Shown here piece after piece: positions 26,523 to 36,210 of a DNA stretch of 64,000 nt. Under the pieces are notes generated by a model. That model was not told the origin of the DNA. It was given only the letters and a program-made list of their open reading frames with translations, and searched no databases. Origin of the DNA: Acinetobacter pollinis (GTDB lineage: Bacteria; Pseudomonadota; Gammaproteobacteria; Pseudomonadales; Moraxellaceae); NCBI RefSeq assembly GCF_015627175.1, contig NZ_VTDQ01000011.1, positions 1 through 64,000 on the forward strand, given 5' to 3'. A program made the translations under genes and the position numbers. How positions within the stretch are numbered: position 1 is the first letter of the stretch; every line of letters begins with the position of its first letter.

Positions 26523-27578
26523 ATGAATGCAATCCCAGTCGTAAATTTAGTAAATAAGCCTTGCTATAGCCAATTTGAAGAAAGAGATTGGGAAATTTTA
26601 TCGCAACATTGGTATCCCGTAGCCACTATAGATGAGCTTTCCGTAAAACCTAAGCAAGTTACGTTGTTAGATGTAAAAATTGCAGCTTATAAAACAGAAA
26701 GTGGAGACATTCATTTAGTACGTGATATTTGCCCACACCGTGGTGTGCCTTTGACTAAAGGATGGGTAGAAGGTGAGGATATTATTTGCCCATATCATGG
26801 ACTACGTTATAACGCTGAAGGAAAATGCACTCACATTCCCGCACAGCCTGATTTAGTTAAAATTTCAGGTCGGTTCTCACTCACAAAGTTTCCAGTTATT
26901 TTAAAATATGGTTTGGTTTGGACTAGTTTGCAAAATAGAAACCTTGAAGCTGCTTTACTTCCAGAGCTAGACACGTGGGAACATGAAGAGCATCAAAATA
27001 TCTTGCCTCCATTTGTTGATATTTCAGGTTCAAGTGGTCGACAACTTGAAGGGTTTATTGATGTTGCACATTTTGCATGGGTACATCACAACGCATTTGC
27101 GAGCCGTGAAAATCCGATTGTTCCTAAATATTCAACCATAAAAACAAGCTATGGATTGCATACTGAATATGTGAGTGATGTGAGTAATTATCCACATGGA
27201 TTACAGCACTTAGCGCCGAAAGATTTCTTATGGAAACGTGTGTTCGATGTATATCCACCATTTTCAGCAATATTGACAGTACATTTTCCAAATGATGGCG
27301 TGTTAAAAATACTTAATGCCTGTTGCCCAACTTCTCACAATAAAACTCGTCTATTTGTACCACTGACGCGTAATTTTGATACCACAGGAGATTTACAGGC
27401 AGTTTATGATTTTAATGCACAAATTTTTGCTGAAGATCAAGAGTTTGTCGAGTCACAAAAACCTGAGGAATTACCTTTAGATTTAACTATGGAGGCGCAT
27501 TTTGAAGCAGATCGTTCTTCGACCATGTATCGGCGTATTTTGGCAGATTTGGGTTTAAGTAAAAACTATATTGTGTAG
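26523..27578 (+). CDS. Rieske non-heme iron oxygenase, alpha subunit 2
   Basis: A 351-residue paralog of the oxygenase at 24430, with Rieske ligands Cys70, His72, Cys89, His92 and the iron site GFIDVAHFAWVHHN (Asp180, His183, His188). The two proteins share the same length and most motifs but differ through the substrate-side region (about 190-300), as expected for enzymes acting at different positions or on successive intermediates, as with NdmA and NdmB. It probably uses the reductase encoded 29 bp upstream. Last gene of the operon. Confidence 0.85.
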   Translation: MNAIPVVNLVNKPCYSQFEERDWEILSQHWYPVATIDELSVKPKQVTLLDVKIAAYKTESGDIHLVRDICPHRGVPLTKGWVEGEDIICPYHGLRYNAEGKCTHIPAQPDLVKISGRFSLTKFPVILKYGLVWTSLQNRNLEAALLPELDTWEHEEHQNILPPFVDISGSSGRQLEGFIDVAHFAWVHHNAFASRENPIVPKYSTIKTSYGLHTEYVSDVSNYPHGLQHLAPKDFLWKRVFDVYPPFSAILTVHFPNDGVLKILNACCPTSHNKTRLFVPLTRNFDTTGDLQAVYDFNAQIFAEDQEFVESQKPEELPLDLTMEAHFEADRSSTMYRRILADLGLSKNYIV

Positions 27579-27593
27579 AAAAATAGAAAGTGA

Positions 27594-27617
27594 GGGCAGC
27601 GTACAAATACACTGCCC
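27594..27617. terminator. hairpin between Rieske operon and permease gene
   Basis: GGGCAGCGTA pairs with TACACTGCCC (one mismatch) over a 4-nt loop between converging genes. T-rich tracts lie nearby on both sides but not directly adjacent. Confidence 0.6.
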
Positions 27618-27623
27618 AAAATT

Positions 27624-28913
27624 TTAAACTTTTTTTAGACTAAATAATAAATTGAGTGCAATTGCTGCAAAAGTGGCTGTACCAATACCACCTAAATTAA
27701 AACTACCAAAATGTAATTCAAAATTACCTGCACCGAGAATAATGGTTACAGCAGCAATAATAAGATTATGATTTTGTGCAAAATCAACTTTGTTTTGAAT
27801 CCAAATTTTTGCACCTGCAATGGTAATTAAACCAAATACCACAATAGATGCCCCTGTAAGTAGTGCTGTTGGAATGGTACTAATTACCGCACCAAATTTT
27901 GGCGATAAGCCCAGTAAAACAGCGAACACACCTGCAATGACGAAAATAATTGAAGAATACACTCGAGTAACAGACATGACACCAATGTTTTCACCATAAG
28001 TTGTCATACCCGGTGCTCCGAGTCCACCAGATAAAGTTGTAGCCACACCATCTGCAAAAAATGCTTTACCAAGTTGTGGTGTTAGATTCTCATTGGTCAT
28101 TGCGCCAACTGCTTTAATATGCCCAAGATTTTCAGCGACTAGAATAAGTGCGACTGGGGCAATAATTAAAATTGCATTGGTATCAAATGTTGGGTGTGTG
28201 AATGATGGTATTCCGAACCATGGTTGGGCAGCGATTTTTCCAAAATCGATAACCTGACCCAAACCTAAAATATTGGTTGCAACAATATAGATAATATAAG
28301 AAAGGACGAGTCCAAGCAGTAATAAAAGACGTTGTAATAAACCTTTAGTAAAAACAGCAACTCCACCCATACATAAAATGGTAATAAGAGCCATCCAAGT
28401 ATCAAAAGGATTGCCCGCAATAGACTTTACTGTAACAGGTGCAAGGTTTAGACCAATAATCATGACCACTGCACCCGTAACCACAGGAGGCATGAGTTTT
28501 TCAATCCATTGTGTTCCTGTGCCCATGACAATGAGGCCAATGATTGCATAGGTTATACCACATGCCATAATGCCTCCGAGTGCAACACCTAAGTTAGGGT
28601 TTGCACCTGCACCAATCGCATGTCCTGTTGCTGCTGCAACGACAGAAATAAATGCAAAGCTTGAACCTAAATAACTTGGTACGCGTCCACCTGTAAGTAT
28701 AAAAAACAAGATTGTACATATACCCGACATTAAAATGGCAAGATTTGGGTTAAACCCCATAAGAATAGGTGCAAGTACTGTTGCACCAAACATCGCGAAA
28801 GTATGTTGTAAACCTAAAACGATACTGTGTGATACAGGAAGATACTCGTTCGTTGCAACGGGACGATTTTCGGTTTCACCCTTATATGGGCGCCATTGAG
28901 GAAACCATGACAT
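27624..28913 (-). CDS. RutG/UraA-type nucleobase:cation symporter
   Basis: This 429-residue NCS2 permease is closest in motif order to E. coli RutG: GLQHTFAMFGATVLAPILMGFNPNLAI, GGRVPSYLGSSFAF, TQWIEKLMPPVVTGAVVMIIGLNLAP, LVAENLGHIKAV and TTYGENIGVMSVTRVYS. RutG imports uracil and can also carry thymine and xanthine. About 12-14 membrane helices. It converges on the Rieske operon, so they do not share a promoter, but the proximity makes a nucleobase-type Rieske substrate worth considering. No other rut gene is present. Confidence 0.88.
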   Translation of the reverse strand: MSWFPQWRPYKGETENRPVATNEYLPVSHSIVLGLQHTFAMFGATVLAPILMGFNPNLAILMSGICTILFFILTGGRVPSYLGSSFAFISVVAAATGHAIGAGANPNLGVALGGIMACGITYAIIGLIVMGTGTQWIEKLMPPVVTGAVVMIIGLNLAPVTVKSIAGNPFDTWMALITILCMGGVAVFTKGLLQRLLLLLGLVLSYIIYIVATNILGLGQVIDFGKIAAQPWFGIPSFTHPTFDTNAILIIAPVALILVAENLGHIKAVGAMTNENLTPQLGKAFFADGVATTLSGGLGAPGMTTYGENIGVMSVTRVYSSIIFVIAGVFAVLLGLSPKFGAVISTIPTALLTGASIVVFGLITIAGAKIWIQNKVDFAQNHNLIIAAVTIILGAGNFELHFGSFNLGGIGTATFAAIALNLLFSLKKV

Positions 28914-29037
28914 AAAAGAACCAAAGAAGCAGACAAAATTAAAACAATGATACGCGTTGTTGAAAAAAAATTCTGCAAAAAAATAATTTTTTTAAATGAT
29001 TCATAGATTCAAGATAAAATTAAGATATTGAAAAATA

Positions 29038-30024
29038 TCATATATTCTGTATTTCTATACTCGTATGAACAATCTCATGATAGTTTGACAGTATATTGTT
29101 AATGATATCGAGTGATATATCTGGGCTATTGGTTTTTAATGCGAGAATACAAGAAAATTTATTTGTTCCGACTCTCCAAAGGTGTATATCTGTAATGGTG
29201 ACTTTATCCTGAAGTGTATCAAAAGAATGAATAATACGTTCGACAAGTGGATGATCCATCTCTGCATCTAGTAAGGTTTTTCCTGCCTGTTGAATGAGAC
29301 CCCATGCCCAGTGAGCAACTAAAAGCGCACCGACAATACCTAATAGTGAATCTAAAAAATTCCAACCTAAATATTTTCCTGCAAAGAGTGCAAGAATTGC
29401 AAAAATAGATGTTGCGGCATCTGCAATAACGTGTAGAAAAGCTGCTTTTTGATTAATATCATGGTGACCGTGACCGTGACCGTGACCGTGACCGTGACCG
29501 TGACCGTGACCGTGACCGTGACCGTGACCGTGACCGTGACCGTGACCGTGACCGTGACCGTGACCGTGACCGTGGTTATCTTTAAGTAGCCATGCACAAA
29601 TTAAATTTACAATGAGCCCAAGTGTTGCCACAAAAATAGCATCGTTATATTGAATCGCTATTGGGTGGAGTAAACGCATTGTAGATTCATATCCCATAAA
29701 TACAGCAACCATCATAAGAATAATAGCGCTTGTATAAGCTGCAAGTACTTCGATTTTCCATGTACCGAAGCAAAAACGATGATCTTTTGCATAGTACTTT
29801 GCAGCTTTATATGCAAAATAGGCCAGACCTAACGCCACCATGTGCGAGCTCATGTGCCAACCATCTGCAAGTAATGCCATTGAATTAAATATACTGCCAC
29901 AAACGATTTCGAGTACCATCATGACTGCTGTAAAAATGGTAGCAATTAAAATTTTTCTTTGGGCTAATGGATTACCCTGATCAAATACATGAGAATGTGC
30001 AGGAGAATATGTCCTCTTTTGCAT
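29038..30024 (-). CDS. dmeF: Co/Ni efflux protein DmeF (CDF family)
   Basis: The 328-residue cation diffusion facilitator has the DmeF-type N-terminus HSHVFDQGNPLAQRK, the metal site LLADGWHMSSH (about 53-63) and HVIADAATS in a later helix, and a C-terminal cytoplasmic domain. A cytoplasmic loop carries about 19 consecutive His-Gly pairs, encoded by a hexanucleotide repeat. ATG 30024 has AGGA 8 nt upstream; the longer frame to 30093 overlaps the divergent regulator and is rejected. An RcnR-type operator separates the two genes, so cobalt and nickel are the likely substrates. Confidence 0.88.
   Translation of the reverse strand: MQKRTYSPAHSHVFDQGNPLAQRKILIATIFTAVMMVLEIVCGSIFNSMALLADGWHMSSHMVALGLAYFAYKAAKYYAKDHRFCFGTWKIEVLAAYTSAIILMMVAVFMGYESTMRLLHPIAIQYNDAIFVATLGLIVNLICAWLLKDNHGHGHGHGHGHGHGHGHGHGHGHGHGHGHGHGHGHGHHDINQKAAFLHVIADAATSIFAILALFAGKYLGWNFLDSLLGIVGALLVAHWAWGLIQQAGKTLLDAEMDHPLVERIIHSFDTLQDKVTITDIHLWRVGTNKFSCILALKTNSPDISLDIINNILSNYHEIVHTSIEIQNI
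29465..29574. repeat. hexanucleotide tandem repeat (TGACCG)n inside dmeF
   Basis: About 18 perfect copies of a 6-bp unit run for 110 bp with no interruption. On the coding strand each unit encodes His-Gly. Because the unit is a multiple of three, changes in copy number alter the loop length without breaking the frame. Confidence 0.98.
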
Positions 30025-30040
30025 AATATAAATCCTAAAT

Positions 30041-30061
30041 ATACTATACTGGGTATAGTAT
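30041..30061. promoter_or_regulatory. RcnR/DmeR-type operator between dmeF and its repressor
   Basis: A perfect inverted repeat, ATACTATAC, then TGG, then GTATAGTAT, lies in the short gap between the two divergent genes. Short AT-rich arms around a G-rich centre match what is known of RcnR-family sites (TACT...AGTA in E. coli). It would cover the promoters of both genes. Confidence 0.8.
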
Positions 30062-30084
30062 ATTTCTTTCTTTAGGAAGTCTAT

Positions 30085-30351
30085 ATGAGTCATTTACATG
30101 AAAATCGAAAAATCTTAAATCGTTTAAGTCGGTTACAAGGCCAAATTAATGCAATACAAAAAACAGTTAACGACTCGGAAAAGAGTTGTGTAGAGGTATT
30201 ACAGCAAGTTGCCGCGGTAAAAGGCGCAGTGAATGGACTGATGAATGAATTAATTGAAGAACATTTAAAGCATCATGTACTCACAGGTACTCAATACAAT
30301 GAAAGTGAAATGGAAGAGTTCTTTAAACTACTTAAAAAATATAGAGAGTAG
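30085..30351 (+). CDS. RcnR-type Ni/Co-responsive repressor (CsoR/RcnR family)
   Basis: The 88-residue all-helical repressor has exactly the metal ligands of E. coli RcnR: His3, Cys35, His60 and His64. FrmR and CsoR members differ at these positions, so this is a Ni/Co sensor and not a formaldehyde or copper sensor. It would leave DNA when Ni or Co binds, opening dmeF. Divergent from dmeF across a perfect operator; AGGAAG precedes the start. The last codons lie in a hairpin that terminates ppc on the other strand. Confidence 0.88.
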   Translation: MSHLHENRKILNRLSRLQGQINAIQKTVNDSEKSCVEVLQQVAAVKGAVNGLMNELIEEHLKHHVLTGTQYNESEMEEFFKLLKKYRE

Positions 30352-30367
30352 ATGGCTACTCTCTATA
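30334..30367 (-). terminator. ppc terminator embedded in the 3' end of the repressor gene
   Basis: TATAGAGAGTAG pairs with CTACTCTCTATA (12-bp stem, 4-nt loop), and on the minus strand it is followed by six T. The stem includes the stop codon of the converging repressor gene. Confidence 0.8.
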
Positions 30368-30396
30368 TGTGTATTGATTGTTGCTAAAATAAATAC

Positions 30397-33084
30397 TTAA
30401 CCTGTATTGCGTAAACCTGCAGCAATTCCTGTAATACTTACCATTAATGAGTGGTCTACAGGCGTATGCTCGGCTTGATGTTCTGCAACATAAGCACGGC
30501 GACGACGCATTAATTCTGCTTGCAATAAATGTAGTGGAAGAAGATACGTTTTACGCACACGCATTGCTTGGTCAAGTACTTCATTTTGACTTAATAGCTC
30601 AGATTCACCTTTTAAACGAAGTAATGTATCAATCGCATCTTGTAGTCGTTGACGTAACTCGTTGCCTAATGCATGTAAGTTTGGATCATTTGTTAGATGT
30701 GCTTCGTAATACCAAGCAACATCACCATCTGACTTCGATAACACCATCTCTAACATATCGATAAGCGTTTTGAAATACGGCCACTCTTGTAGCATTTCAT
30801 CTAATTGCGATTTCTTATCTGCATTGAGTATTTCATCTAGTGCAGCCCCTGTTCCTAGCCAAGCAGGAAGCATTAAACGAATTTGTGTCCAAGCAAATAC
30901 CCAAGGAATCGCACGTAAAGATTCGATACCACCGCTTACTTTACGTTTTGCAGGACGAGAACCTAAAGGTAACATTTGTAACTCTAGTTCAGGTGTAACT
31001 GTACGTAAGTAACTTACAAAATGTGGGTTTTCACGAACCGTTGCACGGTACACATGTACAGATGTTTCTGTCATCTGATCCATGAGCGTGCGCCATGCCT
31101 TTTTAGGCACAGGAGGTGGGAGTAGGGTCGCCTCAAGTGTTGCGGCTGTATAAATTTCCAAATTCTGTAAAGCAATGTCTGCGACACCAAATTTGAATCG
31201 AATCATTTCTCCTTGTTCAGTAACACGAATGGCACCTGAAATTGAACCCGGTGGTTGAGAGTACAAGGCTTGTTGAGTCGGTGCACCACCACGACTGATT
31301 GATCCGCCACGACCGTGAAATAGTGTTAAGCGCACATCATGGTTTTTCGCAACAGCAGTTAATTCTTCCTGAGCACGGTACTGTGCCCAATTGGCAGACA
31401 TAAAGCCTGCATCTTTTGCAGAGTCTGAATAACCAATCATTACCTCATGTTTACCCTGAATATGCTGTTTGTACCAATGCATATTAAAGAGTGTATCCAT
31501 GGCTTTTGAAGCACCATCTAAATCTTTTAGGGTTTCAAACAAAGGCACGACACGCAAAGGATGCTGAATGCCTGCTTCTTTTTGCAACAGTAGCACAGCC
31601 AACACATCGCTTGGATGCTCTGCCATTGAAATAATGTAAGCACCTAAAGACTCAGGAGGTTGTTCAGCCAATGTACGCATTGTTGCAAACACTTCTTGTA
31701 CATCGGGGTGGTTGATTAGACTTGTTTTTGGTTCATGAATAATTTTAGGAAGTAGAGGACGTTTACTTTGTAATTCATTAAGCAAAAAGTTTTGCTTTGC
31801 CTGTTCTGTCCATGTCTCAAAATTTCCAAGACCCAAGTATTCCGTAATTGCTGAAATTGCTTGGCGATGGCGTGTAGATTCTTGACGAATATCTAGTTTA
31901 AGTAGCTCAATTCCGAAGCATTGAACACGATGGATGAAATCGAGTAAATTACCATTGGCAATTTCTGCAAGATTACATTCAATTAATGATTTATGACAAA
32001 GCATTAAAGGTTCTAATAAGTCGTTTTTATGACGAATTAAGCGAGGGTGATCTGTGGTTGGATTACCTTGCAATTTGTCTGCAAGCCATTCGTGAGTTAA
32101 ACGTAAACGTTCACGGGTATCTCTTAAATACTCACGATAAGGTTCTGCATGATCATTGCCTAAAGCTTGGCGTAGTTCAGGCGTACATTCCTGAATAGAC
32201 AGTTCCCAACGTAGACTTTCTAAGTCACGTAAGTAGAGGTCAGTTGCTTGCCAGCGAGAAAACCATAGTACTTGCTGAGTAACCTTATGTGTAACATTTG
32301 GGTTCCCATCACGGTCGCCACCCATCCAAGAGGCAAAACGTATAGGTGTTGAGTGTATTGGCAAAGGCTTACCACATTTTTCTTCAACCAATGCACTTAA
32401 TTCACGTAAAAAGCGTGGAATCGCTTTCCATAGTGTTTGCTCAATAACTGCAAAGCCCCATTTCGCTTCATCTACAGGTGTTGGACGCTGTTGACGAATT
32501 TCGTCCGTATGCCATGCAGAACAGATAAGATGCTTCAGGTCTTCAATAATTTTTGTGCGTTGATGAGGCGTTAATTTCTTCTGATCTAATGTTTCAAGAC
32601 ATAGATTAATATTGTCATACTTTTGAATAAGCGTACGACGACTGACTTCTGTTGGGTGAGCAGTAAGTACAAGCTCAATATTTAAATCACAGATTTGTTG
32701 ATATAGCGTTTCTTGATCAATATCGTGCTGTTGTAGTTTTTCAAATAGTGGAATGAGTGGATTTGGTGAAGTTCGTGCTGTATCGAATTCAGCTTCTCGA
32801 CGTCCACGTACAACATGGTATTGTTCTGCAATATTTGCAAAATTTAAAAAATTGGTAAAGGCGCGTGTGAGTGGAAGGAAAGCATCATCCTCAAGGTTCA
32901 AAAATAATTCTTCTAGCTTTTTTTCAGCTTCAATTTGACCATCACTTGCACCCTTTGCCAAAGCACGAATTTGTTCAACTTGGTTAAACAGATCTTCTCC
33001 AACATGTCTTTTTAAAGTTTCTCCAAGGAGATTGCCTAAAAGACGAACATCGTCGCGTAATGGGGCATCGATATCTTGTGCCAT
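30397..33084 (-). CDS. ppc: phosphoenolpyruvate carboxylase
   Basis: PPC makes oxaloacetate from PEP and bicarbonate, refilling the TCA cycle. The 895-residue protein shows TAHPTEVSRR (about 141-150, catalytic His), FHGRGGSISRGGAPT (about 575-590) and the conserved C-terminal end GLRNTG. Length is normal for the bacterial enzyme. The allosteric sites cannot be judged here. Single gene, minus strand, ending at a terminator inside the neighbouring repressor gene. Confidence 0.97.
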   Translation of the reverse strand: MAQDIDAPLRDDVRLLGNLLGETLKRHVGEDLFNQVEQIRALAKGASDGQIEAEKKLEELFLNLEDDAFLPLTRAFTNFLNFANIAEQYHVVRGRREAEFDTARTSPNPLIPLFEKLQQHDIDQETLYQQICDLNIELVLTAHPTEVSRRTLIQKYDNINLCLETLDQKKLTPHQRTKIIEDLKHLICSAWHTDEIRQQRPTPVDEAKWGFAVIEQTLWKAIPRFLRELSALVEEKCGKPLPIHSTPIRFASWMGGDRDGNPNVTHKVTQQVLWFSRWQATDLYLRDLESLRWELSIQECTPELRQALGNDHAEPYREYLRDTRERLRLTHEWLADKLQGNPTTDHPRLIRHKNDLLEPLMLCHKSLIECNLAEIANGNLLDFIHRVQCFGIELLKLDIRQESTRHRQAISAITEYLGLGNFETWTEQAKQNFLLNELQSKRPLLPKIIHEPKTSLINHPDVQEVFATMRTLAEQPPESLGAYIISMAEHPSDVLAVLLLQKEAGIQHPLRVVPLFETLKDLDGASKAMDTLFNMHWYKQHIQGKHEVMIGYSDSAKDAGFMSANWAQYRAQEELTAVAKNHDVRLTLFHGRGGSISRGGAPTQQALYSQPPGSISGAIRVTEQGEMIRFKFGVADIALQNLEIYTAATLEATLLPPPVPKKAWRTLMDQMTETSVHVYRATVRENPHFVSYLRTVTPELELQMLPLGSRPAKRKVSGGIESLRAIPWVFAWTQIRLMLPAWLGTGAALDEILNADKKSQLDEMLQEWPYFKTLIDMLEMVLSKSDGDVAWYYEAHLTNDPNLHALGNELRQRLQDAIDTLLRLKGESELLSQNEVLDQAMRVRKTYLLPLHLLQAELMRRRRAYVAEHQAEHTPVDHSLMVSITGIAAGLRNTG

Positions 33085-33455
33085 AATAAATTCCTTCTAA
33101 GGAGTATGTTTCTTATAAAATAAAGAATGATGCTTTGAATTATTAATCCTCAATAATCTCCTTCAACCATAGCAAATAAAGATCAAAAAATCTTTAGCCA
33201 TTGGTCTACCATTGGTTTAAAAATAGAAAAGATTTGAACTGATCATGTGTATGTTCAGCATAGCCAAGAAATATGTGAAGGAATGACATAAATACTTACA
33301 TTTTGTTTAGTAGTTTTGTGAATTATGCAGAACTATATTGGGATTGTAGATGCTAAATTTACAAAACTACTTTATAGTAGTGGGCTAATTTTAAAAGATA
33401 ATTTCAAGCAATGATCCATGGCATCATAAGAGGTCATGAGAGAGGTCTACACTAC
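33085..33455. other. intergenic region between ppc and a membrane protein gene
   Basis: About 370 bp of AT-rich divergent promoter region. It contains a perfect 11-bp inverted repeat, AGTAGTTTTGT (33309-33319) and ACAAAACTACT (33361-33371), with a 41-nt spacer. No gene is credible in it. Confidence 0.45.
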
Positions 33456-33833
33456 ATGGGGCAAGACAATATTCTCAAGCACCGACGTTTAATGAATTGG
33501 GCATATGTTTTTATGTTTTTTGCATTATTCACTGCTGTCACAGGTGTCATTGCCTACCTCTTGTCTGCAAAAGTTGCACATGCACAAGATGTCGAAGTTT
33601 GGATACAAGCCCAAGCTTTATGGGTTATGCGCAGTATTCTCTTTTTTATTACTACAAGTATTTTTGCCTCATTGTGGTTTATTCCTTTACACTTTTACTA
33701 CTGGGACACTTTCTTGTGGGTAAAAGGTTGTACGATTGCTGGAATCGTTTTTGTCTTTATTGCATGGATGATGTTGCTCAATGCCTTTATTAAAGGCTTG
33801 GTCAGATATGTAAAAAAGAAAGCTGTATTTTAG
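33456..33833 (+). CDS. uncharacterised three-helix membrane protein
   Basis: I do not recognise this 125-residue protein. It has three membrane segments (about 14-36, 58-80 and 88-115), a basic tail (VRYVKKKAVF), and a His-Arg-Arg start (ILKHRRLMNW). I choose ATG 33456, with GAGAGG about 10 nt upstream; earlier ATGs at 33411 and 33421 give N-termini without membrane logic. It precedes dnaJ by about 105 bp on the same strand. There is no evidence for a shared function. Confidence 0.6.
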   Translation: MGQDNILKHRRLMNWAYVFMFFALFTAVTGVIAYLLSAKVAHAQDVEVWIQAQALWVMRSILFFITTSIFASLWFIPLHFYYWDTFLWVKGCTIAGIVFVFIAWMMLLNAFIKGLVRYVKKKAVF

Positions 33834-33938
33834 TAAAATTAAATTTTCTACAAATCTCCCCTTGTAAAATAAATCAATAGCCCAATCTATTCGAAAGTTA
33901 TCGTATTTTTTCAAATTCCGTAAGGAGCATCGCCTATC

Positions 33939-35066
33939 ATGGCTAAACGTGATTATTATGAGGTTTTAGGTGTAGCTAAAACCGCAAGTGATGATGAAAT
34001 TAAAAAAGCCTACCGTAAGTTGGCGATGAAATATCACCCTGACCGCAACCCTGACAATGCTGAAGCTGAAGATAAGTTCAAAGAAGCAAGTGAAGCTTAT
34101 GAAGTACTTTCAGATAGCGAAAAACGTAGTATGTATGACCGTATGGGACATAATGCGTTTGAAGGTGGCTTTGGTGGTGGCGGTGGCTTCGGCGGCGGCG
34201 GTTTTAGCGCAGAAGACATTTTTAGCCAGTTTGGTGATATTTTCGGTGGTGCATTTGGTGGTGGTGGCCGTGGTCAACAACGTCAACGTAAAGGCTCCGA
34301 TCTTCGTTATGTTATGGAGCTCTCGTTAGAAGAAGCAGTTTCAGGCGTTAAGAAAACCATTACATTTACTGCTCCTGCACCTTGTGATGCTTGCGATGGT
34401 AAAGGTTCTCAAAATCCAAATGATGTACAAACATGTACGACCTGTCATGGTGCAGGTCAAGTGCGTATGCAACAAGGATTTTTCTCTGTACAGCAAACAT
34501 GTAGTACATGTCATGGACAGGGTAAAATTATTAAAAACCCATGTGGTACCTGTCATGGTTCTGGTGTAAAAGATCGTCAACAATCGTTAGAAGTAACGAT
34601 TCCTGCAGGTGTTGACAATGGCGACCGCGTTCGCTTGACTGGTAAAGGTGAAGCAATTCGTAATGGTCAAGCAGGTGACTTATATGTAGAAGTTGCTGTA
34701 CGTGAGCATGCTGTATTTCAGCGTGACGGTGCAGACCTATATATGGATGTACCGATTAGCATTGCAGATGCAGCGCTTGGCAAAGAAATTGAAATTCCAA
34801 CGCTTGATAGCCGTGTAAGCTTGAAAATTCCTGAAGGCACACAAAATGGAAAAGTTTTCCGTTTGCGTGGCAAAGGTGTTCGTCCTGTACGTGCAAGCAT
34901 GGTTGGTGATTTACTTTGTCGTATTGTGGTCGAAACCCCTGTAAATCTAACCAGTCATCAGCGTGATTTACTAAAAGAGCTTCAAGCTTCTATGGATGGC
35001 ACAGACCATCATTCAAGCGAAAAGAAAAAATCTTTCTTTGATCGTTTAAAAGAAACATTCGATTAA
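33939..35066 (+). CDS. dnaJ: chaperone DnaJ
   Basis: DnaJ (Hsp40) delivers substrates to DnaK and stimulates its ATPase. The 375-residue protein has the J domain with HPD (in [11 protein letters not shown], about 28-38), a Gly/Phe-rich linker (about 72-112), four CxxCxGxG zinc motifs ([32 protein letters not shown], about 148-208), and the C-terminal substrate-binding domains. Type I, normal length. AAGGAG precedes the start. dnaK is not in the window. Confidence 0.97.
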   Translation: MAKRDYYEVLGVAKTASDDEIKKAYRKLAMKYHPDRNPDNAEAEDKFKEASEAYEVLSDSEKRSMYDRMGHNAFEGGFGGGGGFGGGGFSAEDIFSQFGDIFGGAFGGGGRGQQRQRKGSDLRYVMELSLEEAVSGVKKTITFTAPAPCDACDGKGSQNPNDVQTCTTCHGAGQVRMQQGFFSVQQTCSTCHGQGKIIKNPCGTCHGSGVKDRQQSLEVTIPAGVDNGDRVRLTGKGEAIRNGQAGDLYVEVAVREHAVFQRDGADLYMDVPISIADAALGKEIEIPTLDSRVSLKIPEGTQNGKVFRLRGKGVRPVRASMVGDLLCRIVVETPVNLTSHQRDLLKELQASMDGTDHHSSEKKKSFFDRLKETFD

Positions 35067-35082
35067 TTTATTGAATGACTAT

Positions 35083-35115
35083 AAAAAACCTACCTGCAAA
35101 TGGTAGGTTTTTTTT
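35083..35115 (+). terminator. dnaJ terminator
   Basis: AAAAAACCTACC pairs with GGTAGGTTTTTT over a 7-nt loop, with a long T-run, directly downstream of dnaJ. Confidence 0.9.
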
Positions 35116-35181
35116 ATGTTTAGGTCGAAACGGATCATTTTAGTTTGTTATATTAGATAACATAAAAGACTCAATGTTTAG

Positions 35182-36012
<831 letters not shown>

Positions 36013-36020
36013 TTTTATAA

Positions 36021-36046
36021 GCCTGAACATTGTTCAGGCTTTTTTA
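36021..36046 (+). terminator. dapB terminator
   Basis: GCCTGAACA pairs with TGTTCAGGC, followed by six T, right after dapB. Confidence 0.9.
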
Positions 36047-36210
36047 TGAAAACTGAATCACAATATTTTCATATGATGTGTTTTGTTTAAAATTAAATAA
36101 AATAGATCATTAAATTGTTATATTATTTTACTGATTTAAATATAGTCAATTTACTGTCATGGTTTGAAGTTAATCTAAGCTTCCTCATAGAAACATGACG
36201 GTAAAAAACC

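Noticed and set aside
29465-29574. Possible CRISPR-like repeat
   Set aside because: The unit is 6 bp with no spacers and codes for His-Gly in dmeF; no cas genes are present.
29367-29597. 76-residue minus-strand ORF with poly(Val-Thr)
   Set aside because: It is the hexamer repeat of dmeF read in another frame; low-complexity with no start signal.
29038-30093. Long start of dmeF at 30093
   Set aside because: It overlaps the operator and the divergent repressor start; ATG 30024 has a better ribosome-binding site and the family N-terminus.
33497-33793. 98- and 72-residue ORFs overlapping the small membrane protein
   Set aside because: Out-of-frame readings of the 33456 gene; the chosen frame has clear membrane helices and an acceptable start.
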